Below are positions 15,665-23,246 of a stretch of DNA of 24,891 bases, in pieces (the first letter of the stretch is position 1; every line of letters starts with the position of its first letter). This stretch comes from Bacillota bacterium (GTDB taxonomy: Bacteria > Bacillota > Clostridia > Lachnospirales > Lachnospiraceae): NCBI GenBank assembly GCA_023387655.1, contig JAEWHR010000244.1, positions 1 through 24,891 on the forward strand, written 5' to 3'. The notes beneath the pieces are model-generated. The model saw only the letters and a program-made list of their open reading frames with translations. It searched no databases and was not told where the DNA came from. Made by a program: the position numbers and the translations under genes.

Positions 15665-15788
15665 TAATAGGAATTACTCCGCGAGTAATCTCCTATTAAT
15701 AACTCTCCGAGGGATGCGCACTCCGCTGACGCTTCGGCGCGACAAAGTGGCATCGCCCTGAACTTGTTGATTCGCGGAGCCACTTTGT
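15665..15788. repeat. Highly self-complementary GC-richer intergenic element of unknown type
   Basis: TAATAGGA+ATTACTC (15665-15679) pairs with GAGTAAT (15683-15689) and TCCTATTA (15691-15698), a 15-bp stem with one bulged base and a CGC loop. ACAAAGTGGC (15742-15751) pairs perfectly with GCCACTTTGT (15779-15788). CTCCGC occurs at 15678 and 15721, and its complement GCGGAG at 15774-15779. GCTGA/TCGGC around CGCT (near 15725-15738) forms a small hairpin. It carries no gene and is much more GC-rich than the flanks. It could be a miniature transposable element, a dispersed palindromic repeat or a structured RNA. Confidence 0.6.
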
Positions 15789-16009
15789 TCTGGTATGAAA
15801 CCATTAAATCTCATCTAATGACCAGTAGATGCGATGTGATAGTTTAAGTGAATAAACAATTAATATTCGATTGTTATTCGTTTATTATTCCTAAAAAATA
15901 GAGTATTTTATCTGTAATAACTATAGTTGAAAATTACATTTGTTTCCATTATAATTGTTAAAAGTGGTTTAATATGGGAAAATCAGGATAATTATAGAAG
16001 GGGTGAAGT
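15789..16009 (+). promoter_or_regulatory. AT-rich leader of the MoxR operon
   Basis: No gene is visible. AATAAACAAT (15851-15860) can pair with ATTGTTATT (15870-15878) with one bulge. The promoter is at 15927-15955, and the ribosome site AAGGGG (15998-16003) is 6 nt before the start codon. Confidence 0.5.
15927..15955 (+). promoter_or_regulatory. Sigma-A promoter of the MoxR-DUF58-transglutaminase operon
   Basis: TTGAAA (15927-15932), 17 bp, a perfect TATAAT (15950-15955), about 55 nt before the moxR-type start codon. Confidence 0.75.
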
Positions 16010-16960
16010 ATGTTTCAATATGTGAATTTGGCAAATCAATTGATAGATCAGATAAATTCAATTTTAATAGGAAAAGAAGATAAGGTTACATATGCAGTGA
16101 CAACATTACTTGCAGGGGGACATTTGTTAATAGAAGATGTTCCAGGGGTAGGTAAAACAACTCTGGCCAATGCAATTGCAAAATCAATTGACTGCAGTTT
16201 TGGAAGAATACAATTTACACCAGATACCCTACCAAGCGATGTAACAGGGCTATCAATTTATAATATGAAAACCGGTTCATTTGAGTTCTCCCAAGGAGCT
16301 ATTATGCATCATATTGTACTAGCAGATGAGATTAACCGAACTTCTCCAAAAACACAGGCTAGTTTGTTGGAGGCTATGGAGGAGCAGCAAGTTACGGTGG
16401 ATGGAAAGATATATCCGCTAGAAGCTCCGTTTATGGTTATTGCAACACAAAATCCAATTGACTTTATGGGGACTTACCATTTACCAGAAGCTCAATTAGA
16501 CCGCTTTTTAATGAAAATATCCATTGGGTACCCATCACCAGAAGATGAGTTAAAGATGGCTTTGCTTTATCATAACAATAGCAGATTACCAGAATTAGAA
16601 CCAATAATGACAAAAGAACAAGTAGTTGCGATGCAAGATGAAGTGAAAAAAGTTCGCATTCATAAGGATGTCTTAGCATTTATAGTAGATGTAGCAAAGG
16701 TTACAAGAGAGGATGAAAATTTTATACTTGGAGCGAGTCCAAGAGCAACTCTTGCAATTATAAAAGCAGCAACGGCCACTGCTTATCTCAAAGGTAGAGA
16801 TTATGTCATACCGGATGATGTGTTGGCTGTTATTTATCCAGTATTATGCCACCGTTTTGTCCTTTCGATGGAGGCAAAGATCAATAAAGTATCTCCGGAG
16901 AAGATACTTCGTGGGTTGTTACAGAAGGTTACGATACCAATTCTTCGAGACTTTTCCTAA
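16010..16960 (+). CDS. MoxR-family AAA+ ATPase
   Basis: 316 residues, cytoplasmic. Walker A is PGVGKTT (45-51), Walker B VLADEINR (103-110), and the sensor-1 segment IATQNP contains Asn148. The insertion typical of MoxR proteins, TSPKTQASLLEAMEEQQVTV (111-130), follows Walker B. MoxR ATPases are thought to act as chaperones that assemble or activate partner proteins, often VWA-domain proteins. Here the partners encoded next to it are a DUF58 protein, whose C-terminal part is VWA-like, and a membrane transglutaminase-like protein. The three genes form a recurrent bacterial gene set. The gene is first in the operon, and its stop lies 17 nt before the next gene's start. The cellular target is not known. 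Confidence 0.92.
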   Translation: MFQYVNLANQLIDQINSILIGKEDKVTYAVTTLLAGGHLLIEDVPGVGKTTLANAIAKSIDCSFGRIQFTPDTLPSDVTGLSIYNMKTGSFEFSQGAIMHHIVLADEINRTSPKTQASLLEAMEEQQVTVDGKIYPLEAPFMVIATQNPIDFMGTYHLPEAQLDRFLMKISIGYPSPEDELKMALLYHNNSRLPELEPIMTKEQVVAMQDEVKKVRIHKDVLAFIVDVAKVTREDENFILGASPRATLAIIKAATATAYLKGRDYVIPDDVLAVIYPVLCHRFVLSMEAKINKVSPEKILRGLLQKVTIPILRDFS

Positions 16961-16977
16961 AGAAGGGAGTGAACTTG

Positions 16978-18147
16978 ATGAGGCGCAATCGAAGCTTTTT
17001 GTACCTTTTCATAATACTTACCGGAATTTTTGTTAGCTATTATGGAGGCTATGTAAGCTATGGACTATTTTTTTTCAGTCTTAGTATCCCAATTGTTTCC
17101 TATCTCTACTTAATTTATGTGTATTTTCAGTTTCGAATTTATCAATTTATAGAACATAAGACCATGGTAAAAGGAGAGAATATCTCTTATCAGTTTCTAT
17201 TAACGAATGAAGACTTTATGACTTTTTCTAATGTGAATGTAAGTTTTAAAAGTGACTATTCTACGGTAGAAAATGTTAGCGCTAACCGAAGTTATTGTTT
17301 ACTTCCAGGGGATAAAATCGAACAATCAACGACGATTCGTTGTCATTATCGTGGAGAATACCGTATTGGAATTGATAAGGTAACAGTTACTGATTACCTA
17401 AATTTATTTCACTTAGTGTACAGTGCACCATCTGCAATACAAGTTAAGGTATTGCCAAGAGTTGTTCGTTTAAATTCTTTAAAACTATATAAGGAGACAG
17501 AGGGAAAAACATTAGAATTAAATCAAGTGTTAAAGCAAAGTGTACCGGATGTTGAAATTCGTAGATATGAACCAGGAGATGAGCCCAAAAGAATTCATTG
17601 GAAAGCTTCAGCTAAACTAAAAACTTTGGTGACTAGAAAATATACGGTAGAACCGAAGACAGAGGTATTTCTGTATGTGGATTTTAAAAAGAAAGATACC
17701 GATGAGATAAGTAGGGTTATTCTTGAAGATAAAATAATAGAATTAGCCCTTGCTCTTAGTGACTTTTTTTATCGATGTAATACACCTGTTAGAGTTATTT
17801 ATGATATTGCTGGTATAAAAACAATGAATATCTCAGGGAAACAAGATTTTGATCAATTTTATCAACTATGTACGGATATTCACTTTCGAGCGAAGCATTC
17901 GATAAGCTCGTTATTAATAGAAAGTTGTATTCTTCTAAAGAACACCTCCTTTTCCATAATTATAACTCATACCTTTACGGAAGATTTAGTTAAGGCAAGT
18001 TATCACATGGTTACATTAGGGAATGAGGTAGTAATTTTTTATCTTGGAGAAGATGATGTTTCAAGACTTACGGTAAAATTAGATTCACGTATTTATTTTC
18101 AGCAAATAATACCGAATCAAGAAATATCAGAAGTTTTAGAGGGGTAG
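16978..18147 (+). CDS. DUF58 family protein, N-terminally membrane-anchored
   Basis: 389 residues from ATG 16978, which has AGAAGGGAG 8 nt upstream. A GTG at 16969 in frame overlaps that ribosome site and is unlikely as the start. Two hydrophobic segments (about 7-22 and 27-50) anchor the protein. A beta-rich stretch follows, then the DUF58 signature RRYEPGDEPKRIHWKASA (195-212), and a C-terminal VWA-like region to residue 389. DUF58 proteins are typically encoded with MoxR ATPases and are presumed clients or partners of them. The biochemical role is not established. The gap to the next gene, 72 nt, carries a long imperfect hairpin that may set the relative level of the third gene. Confidence 0.88.
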   Translation: MRRNRSFLYLFIILTGIFVSYYGGYVSYGLFFFSLSIPIVSYLYLIYVYFQFRIYQFIEHKTMVKGENISYQFLLTNEDFMTFSNVNVSFKSDYSTVENVSANRSYCLLPGDKIEQSTTIRCHYRGEYRIGIDKVTVTDYLNLFHLVYSAPSAIQVKVLPRVVRLNSLKLYKETEGKTLELNQVLKQSVPDVEIRRYEPGDEPKRIHWKASAKLKTLVTRKYTVEPKTEVFLYVDFKKKDTDEISRVILEDKIIELALALSDFFYRCNTPVRVIYDIAGIKTMNISGKQDFDQFYQLCTDIHFRAKHSISSLLIESCILLKNTSFSIIITHTFTEDLVKASYHMVTLGNEVVIFYLGEDDVSRLTVKLDSRIYFQQIIPNQEISEVLEG

Positions 18148-18156
18148 GTGTGAAGA

Positions 18157-18195
18157 GAATCTCTAAGACAGCAAAGTACGCTGCCTAAGAAATTC
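18157..18195 (+). promoter_or_regulatory. Imperfect 16-bp intercistronic hairpin between the DUF58 and transglutaminase genes
   Basis: 18157-18172 and 18180-18195 are complementary at 13 of 16 positions around a 7-nt loop (CAGC/GCTG at the top). No T run follows. It is likely a processing, stability or partial attenuation element. Confidence 0.5.
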
Positions 18196-18219
18196 TAAAA
18201 CTTCAGAATGGAGATTACA

Positions 18220-20610
18220 ATGAATATAAAGATAATATTAAAAAAACATGGATATCCCTGTCTCTTAACTATGTTATTATGCATTGCCGTCTTATCTTTA
18301 ACTAATAACTATTTTGGGCTTTTAGTCAACGAAGGTATGTTAGCACTTCTGGTTTTCTTTTGGATTGTAATTTTACGTTTTTTCGATGAAAATAAAAAAA
18401 ATTTTCTTCCTTATGTTGTTATATTACTCCTTATAGTAATCACCTTGTTTCTGTGTTATTACTATGAGATATCATTCTCTGATATAATCACGCCATACGC
18501 CTCATGGTTTAATCAAACAATGGATAATAGAAAATCAAGCTCCATAGGGTATTCTGTTGTAACGATGATATTTGTATTAATCCTTACCTCAATTCCGATT
18601 TATCTATTTCAAAAGCGAGTGTTATTTCGCATTATTGGAGCGGTAATGATGTTATGTATACTTCTATTTTTGGGGTTTACACAGCAACAGATAGCTAAAT
18701 TTGGTGTAGTTAGTTTATTGCTGTATATCTTCCTTGCATTGGTGGAAATCAGGATTTCTCTTTTCTATAAGAAAGAGAGAAATGATCAATCCATGGCTAT
18801 GACTTTTTTAATTCCTTGTGCTTTACTACTTAGTCTTTTTCTTTTCGTATTACCTGCTTCAGAAAAACCAATGGAGTGGAAAACTATCAAACGATGTATT
18901 CATGCAGTCTCGAATGCGGTTGACTCTATGGTAACTAATATTGACTTATGGATGAATCCGGAAAAGAAAGAATTTAATTTAAGTTTTGCGGGCTATTCTG
19001 AGAGTGGTAACGTAGGAGGTAGTATATCAGATTCAGATGAATTAGCGATGTCTCTAAAATCTAATTCATTGAGTAGTTTTCATTTATATTTGAATGGCAA
19101 TGTTAAGAATCAATTTGATGGAGAGAAGTGGGAAGATACAGTAAGTTATAAAAAAGAAGAGTATACGGAGGCAGAACTGGATGCATTAGAGTTATTCTAT
19201 GCAATTGATCGCGAAGGATTAACAGAAGAGTATTCTTCTGTTATATCAACTCGTAGCTATAGTGTTACATATGAAGGGATAGCAACAAAGACATTATTTT
19301 ATCCTCTAAAGGTTTTAAATATTGAACTTACAAGACGTAAGGACATCTATTCTGATGATACAGCAAATTTTCGTTTCCGTGATATAAAATCCCGAGGAGT
19401 TAACTATTCGTTTAAATACTTGAATATGAACCTAGATAGCACTTATTTTAATCAGCTAATAAAAAATCAAGCAGGATTTCAGTATCAAAATGAGAATGCC
19501 GCTTCCTTTCATAGATTTATTGATAATGTTGCAAATAAGAATTATCTAATCACTAAAAAAGTCTCTGAGAATTTGGAAGAGTTGCTTAAACTTCGTAGAG
19601 AAAGAATTTATGTAGATTATTTAGAAGTTTATGAAGAGCTACCGAAGCGAGTGTCTGACTTAGCTTATGAGATAACGAAAGATTCTAAAAATAATTATGA
19701 GAAATGCAAAGCAATTGAGAAGTTTTTTTCATATTATACCTATACAACAATACCAAAACAACCTAAAGGTGGTCATGATTTAGTGGATTATCTGATTTTT
19801 GAATCGAAAGAAGGTTATTGTACGTATTATGCAACTGCATTTACGATGATGACACGTTCTATTGGTATTCCGACCAGATATGTTCAAGGATTTCGAGTAC
19901 CTACATCCGAGAGGGACGACCGTTTTTCCTATTATGTATACAATAGGAATGCTCATGCGTGGCCAGAAGCTTATATAGATGGAATTGGGTGGATTCCTTT
20001 TGAACCGACTCCTTCTTTTTATGACTATCGCTATCAGCCATGGGTAACAGAGAAGGATAGAGGAAATACTACTGTTAATAATAATAGTAGTATGGATGAG
20101 GAATATGATCCATCTATCTATCAAAAGCTGATGGAACAAGAAGAAAGAGAATACCAAACTGCACGTAAGACTTATCGTAATATATCTATGATAGCAGGAA
20201 TTGTGGTACTTCTAATATTGCTTGGTGTGTTCCTTTATTATATGTTAAGAATACAGCTTATGAATAGAAATTATCGAAAGGCTAATTTAGAAAAGCGTGT
20301 ATATCAAGATATTAAGGCAGTGCTTCTAATGGCAGAGTTTTTAGATAATGGAATAAATAAATCAGAGACATTCCAGTGTTTTATAAAGCGCTTTCTATCT
20401 GTTAGTTCAATAGATGAAAAAGAAGTAGAAAACATTATTGATATCTATCAAAAACTACGTTATAACGAGGAACCACCTTCTTTTGAGGAACAGCAAAAGA
20501 TAGAGAAATTTCGAAGAGATTTGGTTCAATATTGGAAGAGAACAATGAAATATCGTGATTACTTAAGATTGCGTTTTTATCTTCTTCGACATGAGAGAAC
20601 GACATATTAA
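18220..20610 (+). CDS. Transglutaminase-like membrane protein (TgpA type) with C-terminal cytoplasmic tail
   Basis: 796 residues from ATG 18220, which has AATGGAG 6 nt upstream. The in-frame ATG at 18208 is part of that ribosome site. The N-terminal ~205 residues hold six or seven membrane segments. An extracellular region follows with a transglutaminase core: Cys534 (GYCTYYATAF), His579 (AHAWPEAY) and Glu595 (WIPFEPTPS), where Glu stands at the third triad position. A further membrane segment lies at about 655-680, then a charged cytoplasmic tail of the DUF4129 kind. Relatives may crosslink or cleave cell-envelope proteins; the substrate is unknown. It ends the MoxR-DUF58 operon, and the strong terminator after it closes the unit. 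Confidence 0.9.
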   Translation: MNIKIILKKHGYPCLLTMLLCIAVLSLTNNYFGLLVNEGMLALLVFFWIVILRFFDENKKNFLPYVVILLLIVITLFLCYYYEISFSDIITPYASWFNQTMDNRKSSSIGYSVVTMIFVLILTSIPIYLFQKRVLFRIIGAVMMLCILLFLGFTQQQIAKFGVVSLLLYIFLALVEIRISLFYKKERNDQSMAMTFLIPCALLLSLFLFVLPASEKPMEWKTIKRCIHAVSNAVDSMVTNIDLWMNPEKKEFNLSFAGYSESGNVGGSISDSDELAMSLKSNSLSSFHLYLNGNVKNQFDGEKWEDTVSYKKEEYTEAELDALELFYAIDREGLTEEYSSVISTRSYSVTYEGIATKTLFYPLKVLNIELTRRKDIYSDDTANFRFRDIKSRGVNYSFKYLNMNLDSTYFNQLIKNQAGFQYQNENAASFHRFIDNVANKNYLITKKVSENLEELLKLRRERIYVDYLEVYEELPKRVSDLAYEITKDSKNNYEKCKAIEKFFSYYTYTTIPKQPKGGHDLVDYLIFESKEGYCTYYATAFTMMTRSIGIPTRYVQGFRVPTSERDDRFSYYVYNRNAHAWPEAYIDGIGWIPFEPTPSFYDYRYQPWVTEKDRGNTTVNNNSSMDEEYDPSIYQKLMEQEEREYQTARKTYRNISMIAGIVVLLILLGVFLYYMLRIQLMNRNYRKANLEKRVYQDIKAVLLMAEFLDNGINKSETFQCFIKRFLSVSSIDEKEVENIIDIYQKLRYNEEPPSFEEQQKIEKFRRDLVQYWKRTMKYRDYLRLRFYLLRHERTTY

Positions 20611-20633
20611 ATAATTCACTAATGAAATAACTA

Positions 20634-20684
20634 AAACGGAGTATTCCATAAAGCAACATGCTTTTTCGGAATACTCCGTTTCTT
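20634..20684. terminator. Bidirectional terminator between convergent genes
   Basis: AAACGGAGTATTCC (20634-20647) and GGAATACTCCGTTT (20668-20681) are perfectly complementary over 14 bp. An inner AAAGCA/TGCTTT stem can extend the hairpin. T runs flank it on both strands, so it can serve the transglutaminase gene (+) and the lipoprotein gene (-). Confidence 0.88.
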
Positions 20685-20686
20685 AT

Positions 20687-20758
20687 GTTAATCTTTGATC
20701 TGGTGTTTCGTACATATTTATGTAAAGTTTGTGTGAATGTACGAATGATTGAATTAAC
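20687..20758 (-). repeat. Nested inverted repeats in the 3' region of the minus-strand lipoprotein gene
   Basis: TTCGTACAT (20707-20715) and ATGTACGAA (20737-20745) are perfect complements with a 21-nt centre. They are enclosed by GTTAAT (20687-20692) and ATTAAC (20753-20758). Transcripts of the lipoprotein gene would run through this structure before reaching the terminator. Confidence 0.5.
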
Positions 20759-20768
20759 TTAAGATTCC

Positions 20769-21797
20769 CTATTTTCCATAAATTCGTTCGTAAGTACTTT
20801 TTATAGAATTATATGTATAAACTGCATTCCCATCGACGGTGACATAGAAAGTTGTCATAAGAATATCTTTTTGTTCAAATTTTGCATAGACACCAAAGCT
20901 ATAGCAAATACGGTCTTCAATAATTAGTTTAGTATTATCGGACAAGATAAGATATTCATTGATTTCTGCGGGTAATCCGGTTTGTAAACTTGATAAGGAG
21001 AGTAAGATTTGGATGGCATCTTCCTCTGAAATCGTTACGGTTTCCTCGGTATCTTTATCAAGTACATAAGTTCCAGCAATAGAGATTGAATTTTTAGTAA
21101 AGTAGTCATCATCTGATATTGTTAATTGATTCTGATCGAGGGAGAAGTTTAGACTTACTTCATCGTTTGTAAAATGTTTTGCAGTTGTTCCATCAACATG
21201 ACCAATGCCACTAAGACGGTTTACTCCAAGGCTATTTTCTGCGAGTATATGAAATTCAAAAGAAGCGGAATCATTTTGGGTTAAGAGAATGGTGGAAGTT
21301 GTAACACCCCGTAAGTCCTTCCGAACAAAGGTGCCGTTCCAGTTATTTTCTGTCTCCTCTTTTTTTGGAGTGTTAGGAAAAGAAGTAAATGAAGTATGTT
21401 TCCCATCGGAGTATAAACAAGAGAGCTCTCCGTTGCTCTTATTGACAAGTATCGCTGGCTCGAGTGCTACTAGGTTTTCAGTAACGATAAAAGAATAGTA
21501 ATTTTTAGTATTAATTGTCACATTATCAGCAAGCAATGAAATCGAATATTTTTTAGAATTAATTTGCCTCTGTACTATGGAAAGTGCATCCTCTTTGGCT
21601 AATAATACTTCATCTGAGATAGGTGTGGCTTCGGGAGTTGTTGTTATCTCTGGAGCTTTTGTTATGGCAACCGTAACGGTAGGAGTAAGCCCACTAGAAG
21701 TATCTATCGAATTTTTTATCGGACTTTGTGCTGCTTGACAGCCACTAAAAAGAATAGTGGTCAGGATACAAAGTATAATCAGTTTACGAGATGACAT
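20769..21797 (-). CDS. Lipoprotein of unknown function
   Basis: 342 residues on the minus strand. The signal peptide ends in the lipobox LFSGC, with Cys20 as the lipidation site. A threonine/proline-rich linker follows (about 35-60), then a mixed alpha/beta extracellular region with no motif I recognise. Two stretches, around residues 65-120 and near the C-terminus, have the look of small beta-rich repeats, possibly PepSY-like (DALSIVQRQINSKKYSI and EEDAIQILLSLSSLQTG starts), but this is only a resemblance. The start is supported by AAAGGAGG (minus strand, 21811-21804), 6 nt upstream. It stands alone, convergent with the transglutaminase operon and divergent from mutY. No function is assigned. 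Confidence 0.75.
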   Translation of the reverse strand: MSSRKLIILCILTTILFSGCQAAQSPIKNSIDTSSGLTPTVTVAITKAPEITTTPEATPISDEVLLAKEDALSIVQRQINSKKYSISLLADNVTINTKNYYSFIVTENLVALEPAILVNKSNGELSCLYSDGKHTSFTSFPNTPKKEETENNWNGTFVRKDLRGVTTSTILLTQNDSASFEFHILAENSLGVNRLSGIGHVDGTTAKHFTNDEVSLNFSLDQNQLTISDDDYFTKNSISIAGTYVLDKDTEETVTISEEDAIQILLSLSSLQTGLPAEINEYLILSDNTKLIIEDRICYSFGVYAKFEQKDILMTTFYVTVDGNAVYTYNSIKSTYERIYGK

Positions 21798-21909
21798 AGT
21801 AAGCCTCCTTTGTGGTCATAGATAAGAATAGCATAATATTGGAATAAGGCAAATTCTAGTCAAAAATCTTACATGTTTCTTAAACATTTTGAATTTCTAT
21901 AATTAAATT

Positions 21910-21938
21910 TTAACATAACGTTCAAAATATGATATAAT
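21910..21938 (+). promoter_or_regulatory. Extended -10 sigma-A promoter of mutY
   Basis: TTAACA (21910-21915), 17 bp, a perfect TATAAT (21933-21938) with the extended -10 TGA (21930-21932). It predicts a leader of about 125 nt, which contains the 16-bp direct repeat. Confidence 0.75.
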
Positions 21939-21985
21939 ATGTAACATTATCTGAAATGAAATGATTTATGTAAAGTGGTTTTTAT

Positions 21986-22063
21986 ATGAAAGCCTATGTT
22001 GATGTAAAACTTGTTATAAAATGTTTATGCAAAACTTGTTATAAAAACGTGTTTAGGAATTGA
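21986..22063 (+). CDS. Possible 25-codon upstream ORF in the mutY leader
   Basis: ATG 21986 opens a 25-codon frame ending in TGA at 22061-22063, inside the GAGGA ribosome site of mutY. The peptide includes CLCKTC. Its own ribosome site is weak (GTGG). The geometry would allow translational coupling, but the frame may be chance. Confidence 0.15.
   Translation: MKAYVDVKLVIKCLCKTCYKNVFRN
22006..22046 (+). repeat. Perfect 16-bp direct repeat in the mutY leader
   Basis: AAAACTTGTTATAAAA occurs at 22006-22021 and again at 22031-22046, a 25-bp period. With the preceding ATGT/ATGC the match is 19 of 20. Each copy contains TTATAA. The copies lie downstream of the promoter and upstream of the ribosome site. 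Confidence 0.8.
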
Positions 22064-22071
22064 GGAAATAA

Positions 22072-23124
22072 ATGAAATATGATTATAGAGAAACAGTTGA
22101 ATATTTATTGCATTGGTATGATAGGAATGCAAGGATCTTAGAGTGGAGATCAAATCCTAAGCCATATTATGTATGGGTTTCTGAAATTATGTTACAACAA
22201 ACTAGAGTGGAAGCGGTAAAATCTTATTTTGACCGATTTATAAAGGAATTACCTACCATAAAAGATTTAGCAGTGGTGGATGAAGACCGATTGATGAAAT
22301 TGTGGGAAGGACTAGGGTATTATAACCGCGCTCGTAATCTTAAAAAGGCAGCCATTGTAGTTATGGAGCAATATGACGGTGAACTACCAGCAAATCGAGA
22401 AGAATTAAAAAAGCTTCCAGGTATCGGGGCGTATACCTCAGGAGCAATCGGTTCGATTGCTTTTCAATTACCAGTTCCGGCGGTTGATGGGAACGTACTT
22501 CGTGTAATGAAGCGTATTGCAGGAAGTTTTGATGACATTACAAAGGAAAAGATAAAGAAAGAATTAGAAGAGGATATCGAAGCTATTATCCCGAAAGATC
22601 GTCCTGGGGATTATAATCAGGCACTTATGGAACTTGGTGCAACAGTATGTCTACCGAATGGGAAACCTCTTTGTGAACAATGTCCAGTAATGCATCTATG
22701 CAAAGCATTTCACAATGGCGATGAGTTAAATATACCAGTGAAACCGAAAAAAAAGGATAGGGTAATCGAAGAAAAAACAGTACTTGTCATGGAATGTGAT
22801 GGTACTTATGCTATCCGAAAGAGGACGGAGAAAGGACTACTCCATGGCCTATGGGAGTTACCTAATATTGAAGAGAAACTTAACAAAAGCCAGATGGAAG
22901 AAAGGTTAAAATCTTTCGCTCCTTATGCAAAAGTGGAGAAAAAATTAGGAGAAGCAAAACATATATTTTCTCATAAAGAATGGCACATGATTGGCTATTA
23001 TATTAAGGTAGAAAGAAGAGAAGATGTCATATTTCCAGAATTAATATGGGTAGAGGAACAGAGAATTAAAAATGAGTATTCTCTTCCAACAGCATTTGAA
23101 ACATATCGGAAGGAATTAAAATAA
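22072..23124 (+). CDS. mutY: A/G-specific adenine DNA glycosylase MutY
   Basis: 350 residues. It removes adenine mispaired with 8-oxoguanine or guanine in base-excision repair. Glu38 (VSEIMLQQTR) and Asp139 (VDGNVLRV) match the E. coli catalytic Glu37 and Asp138. The helix-hairpin-helix is LPGIGAYTSGAIGS (115-128). The [4Fe-4S] ligands are Cys193, Cys201, Cys204 and Cys210, in a C-X7-C-X2-C-X5-C pattern, one residue longer in the first gap than in E. coli. The C-terminal part (about 230-350) is the NUDIX-like domain that recognises 8-oxoG. ATG 22072 follows GAGGA (22062-22066). The gene is transcribed from its own promoter, divergent from the lipoprotein gene. Confidence 0.95.
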   Translation: MKYDYRETVEYLLHWYDRNARILEWRSNPKPYYVWVSEIMLQQTRVEAVKSYFDRFIKELPTIKDLAVVDEDRLMKLWEGLGYYNRARNLKKAAIVVMEQYDGELPANREELKKLPGIGAYTSGAIGSIAFQLPVPAVDGNVLRVMKRIAGSFDDITKEKIKKELEEDIEAIIPKDRPGDYNQALMELGATVCLPNGKPLCEQCPVMHLCKAFHNGDELNIPVKPKKKDRVIEEKTVLVMECDGTYAIRKRTEKGLLHGLWELPNIEEKLNKSQMEERLKSFAPYAKVEKKLGEAKHIFSHKEWHMIGYYIKVERREDVIFPELIWVEEQRIKNEYSLPTAFETYRKELK

Positions 23125-23161
23125 GTTTTTTCACTTAAAGAATCAATGTTTACTGAAAATG

Positions 23162-23186
23162 TGGCAATAGGAAATTATAGTTGCCA
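23162..23186 (+). promoter_or_regulatory. Dyad upstream of the LysR gene (possible operator)
   Basis: TGGCAA (23162-23167), 13 bp, TTGCCA (23181-23186): perfect 6-bp arms with an AT-rich centre, about 60 bp before the LysR-type start. LysR regulators often bind such interrupted dyads near their own genes. No clear promoter hexamers were found here. Confidence 0.35.
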
Positions 23187-23246
23187 AAATAGGTCATTTA
23201 ATGGTAAGCTGTCAATAAACATAGGACAATCTGGGGAGGTTATGCA

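Noticed and set aside
16969..16977. GTG start of the DUF58 gene
   Set aside because: It lies within the AGAAGGGAG ribosome site that serves the ATG at 16978.
18208..18219. Earlier ATG of the transglutaminase-like gene
   Set aside because: This ATG forms part of the AATGGAG ribosome site of the ATG at 18220 and has no site of its own.
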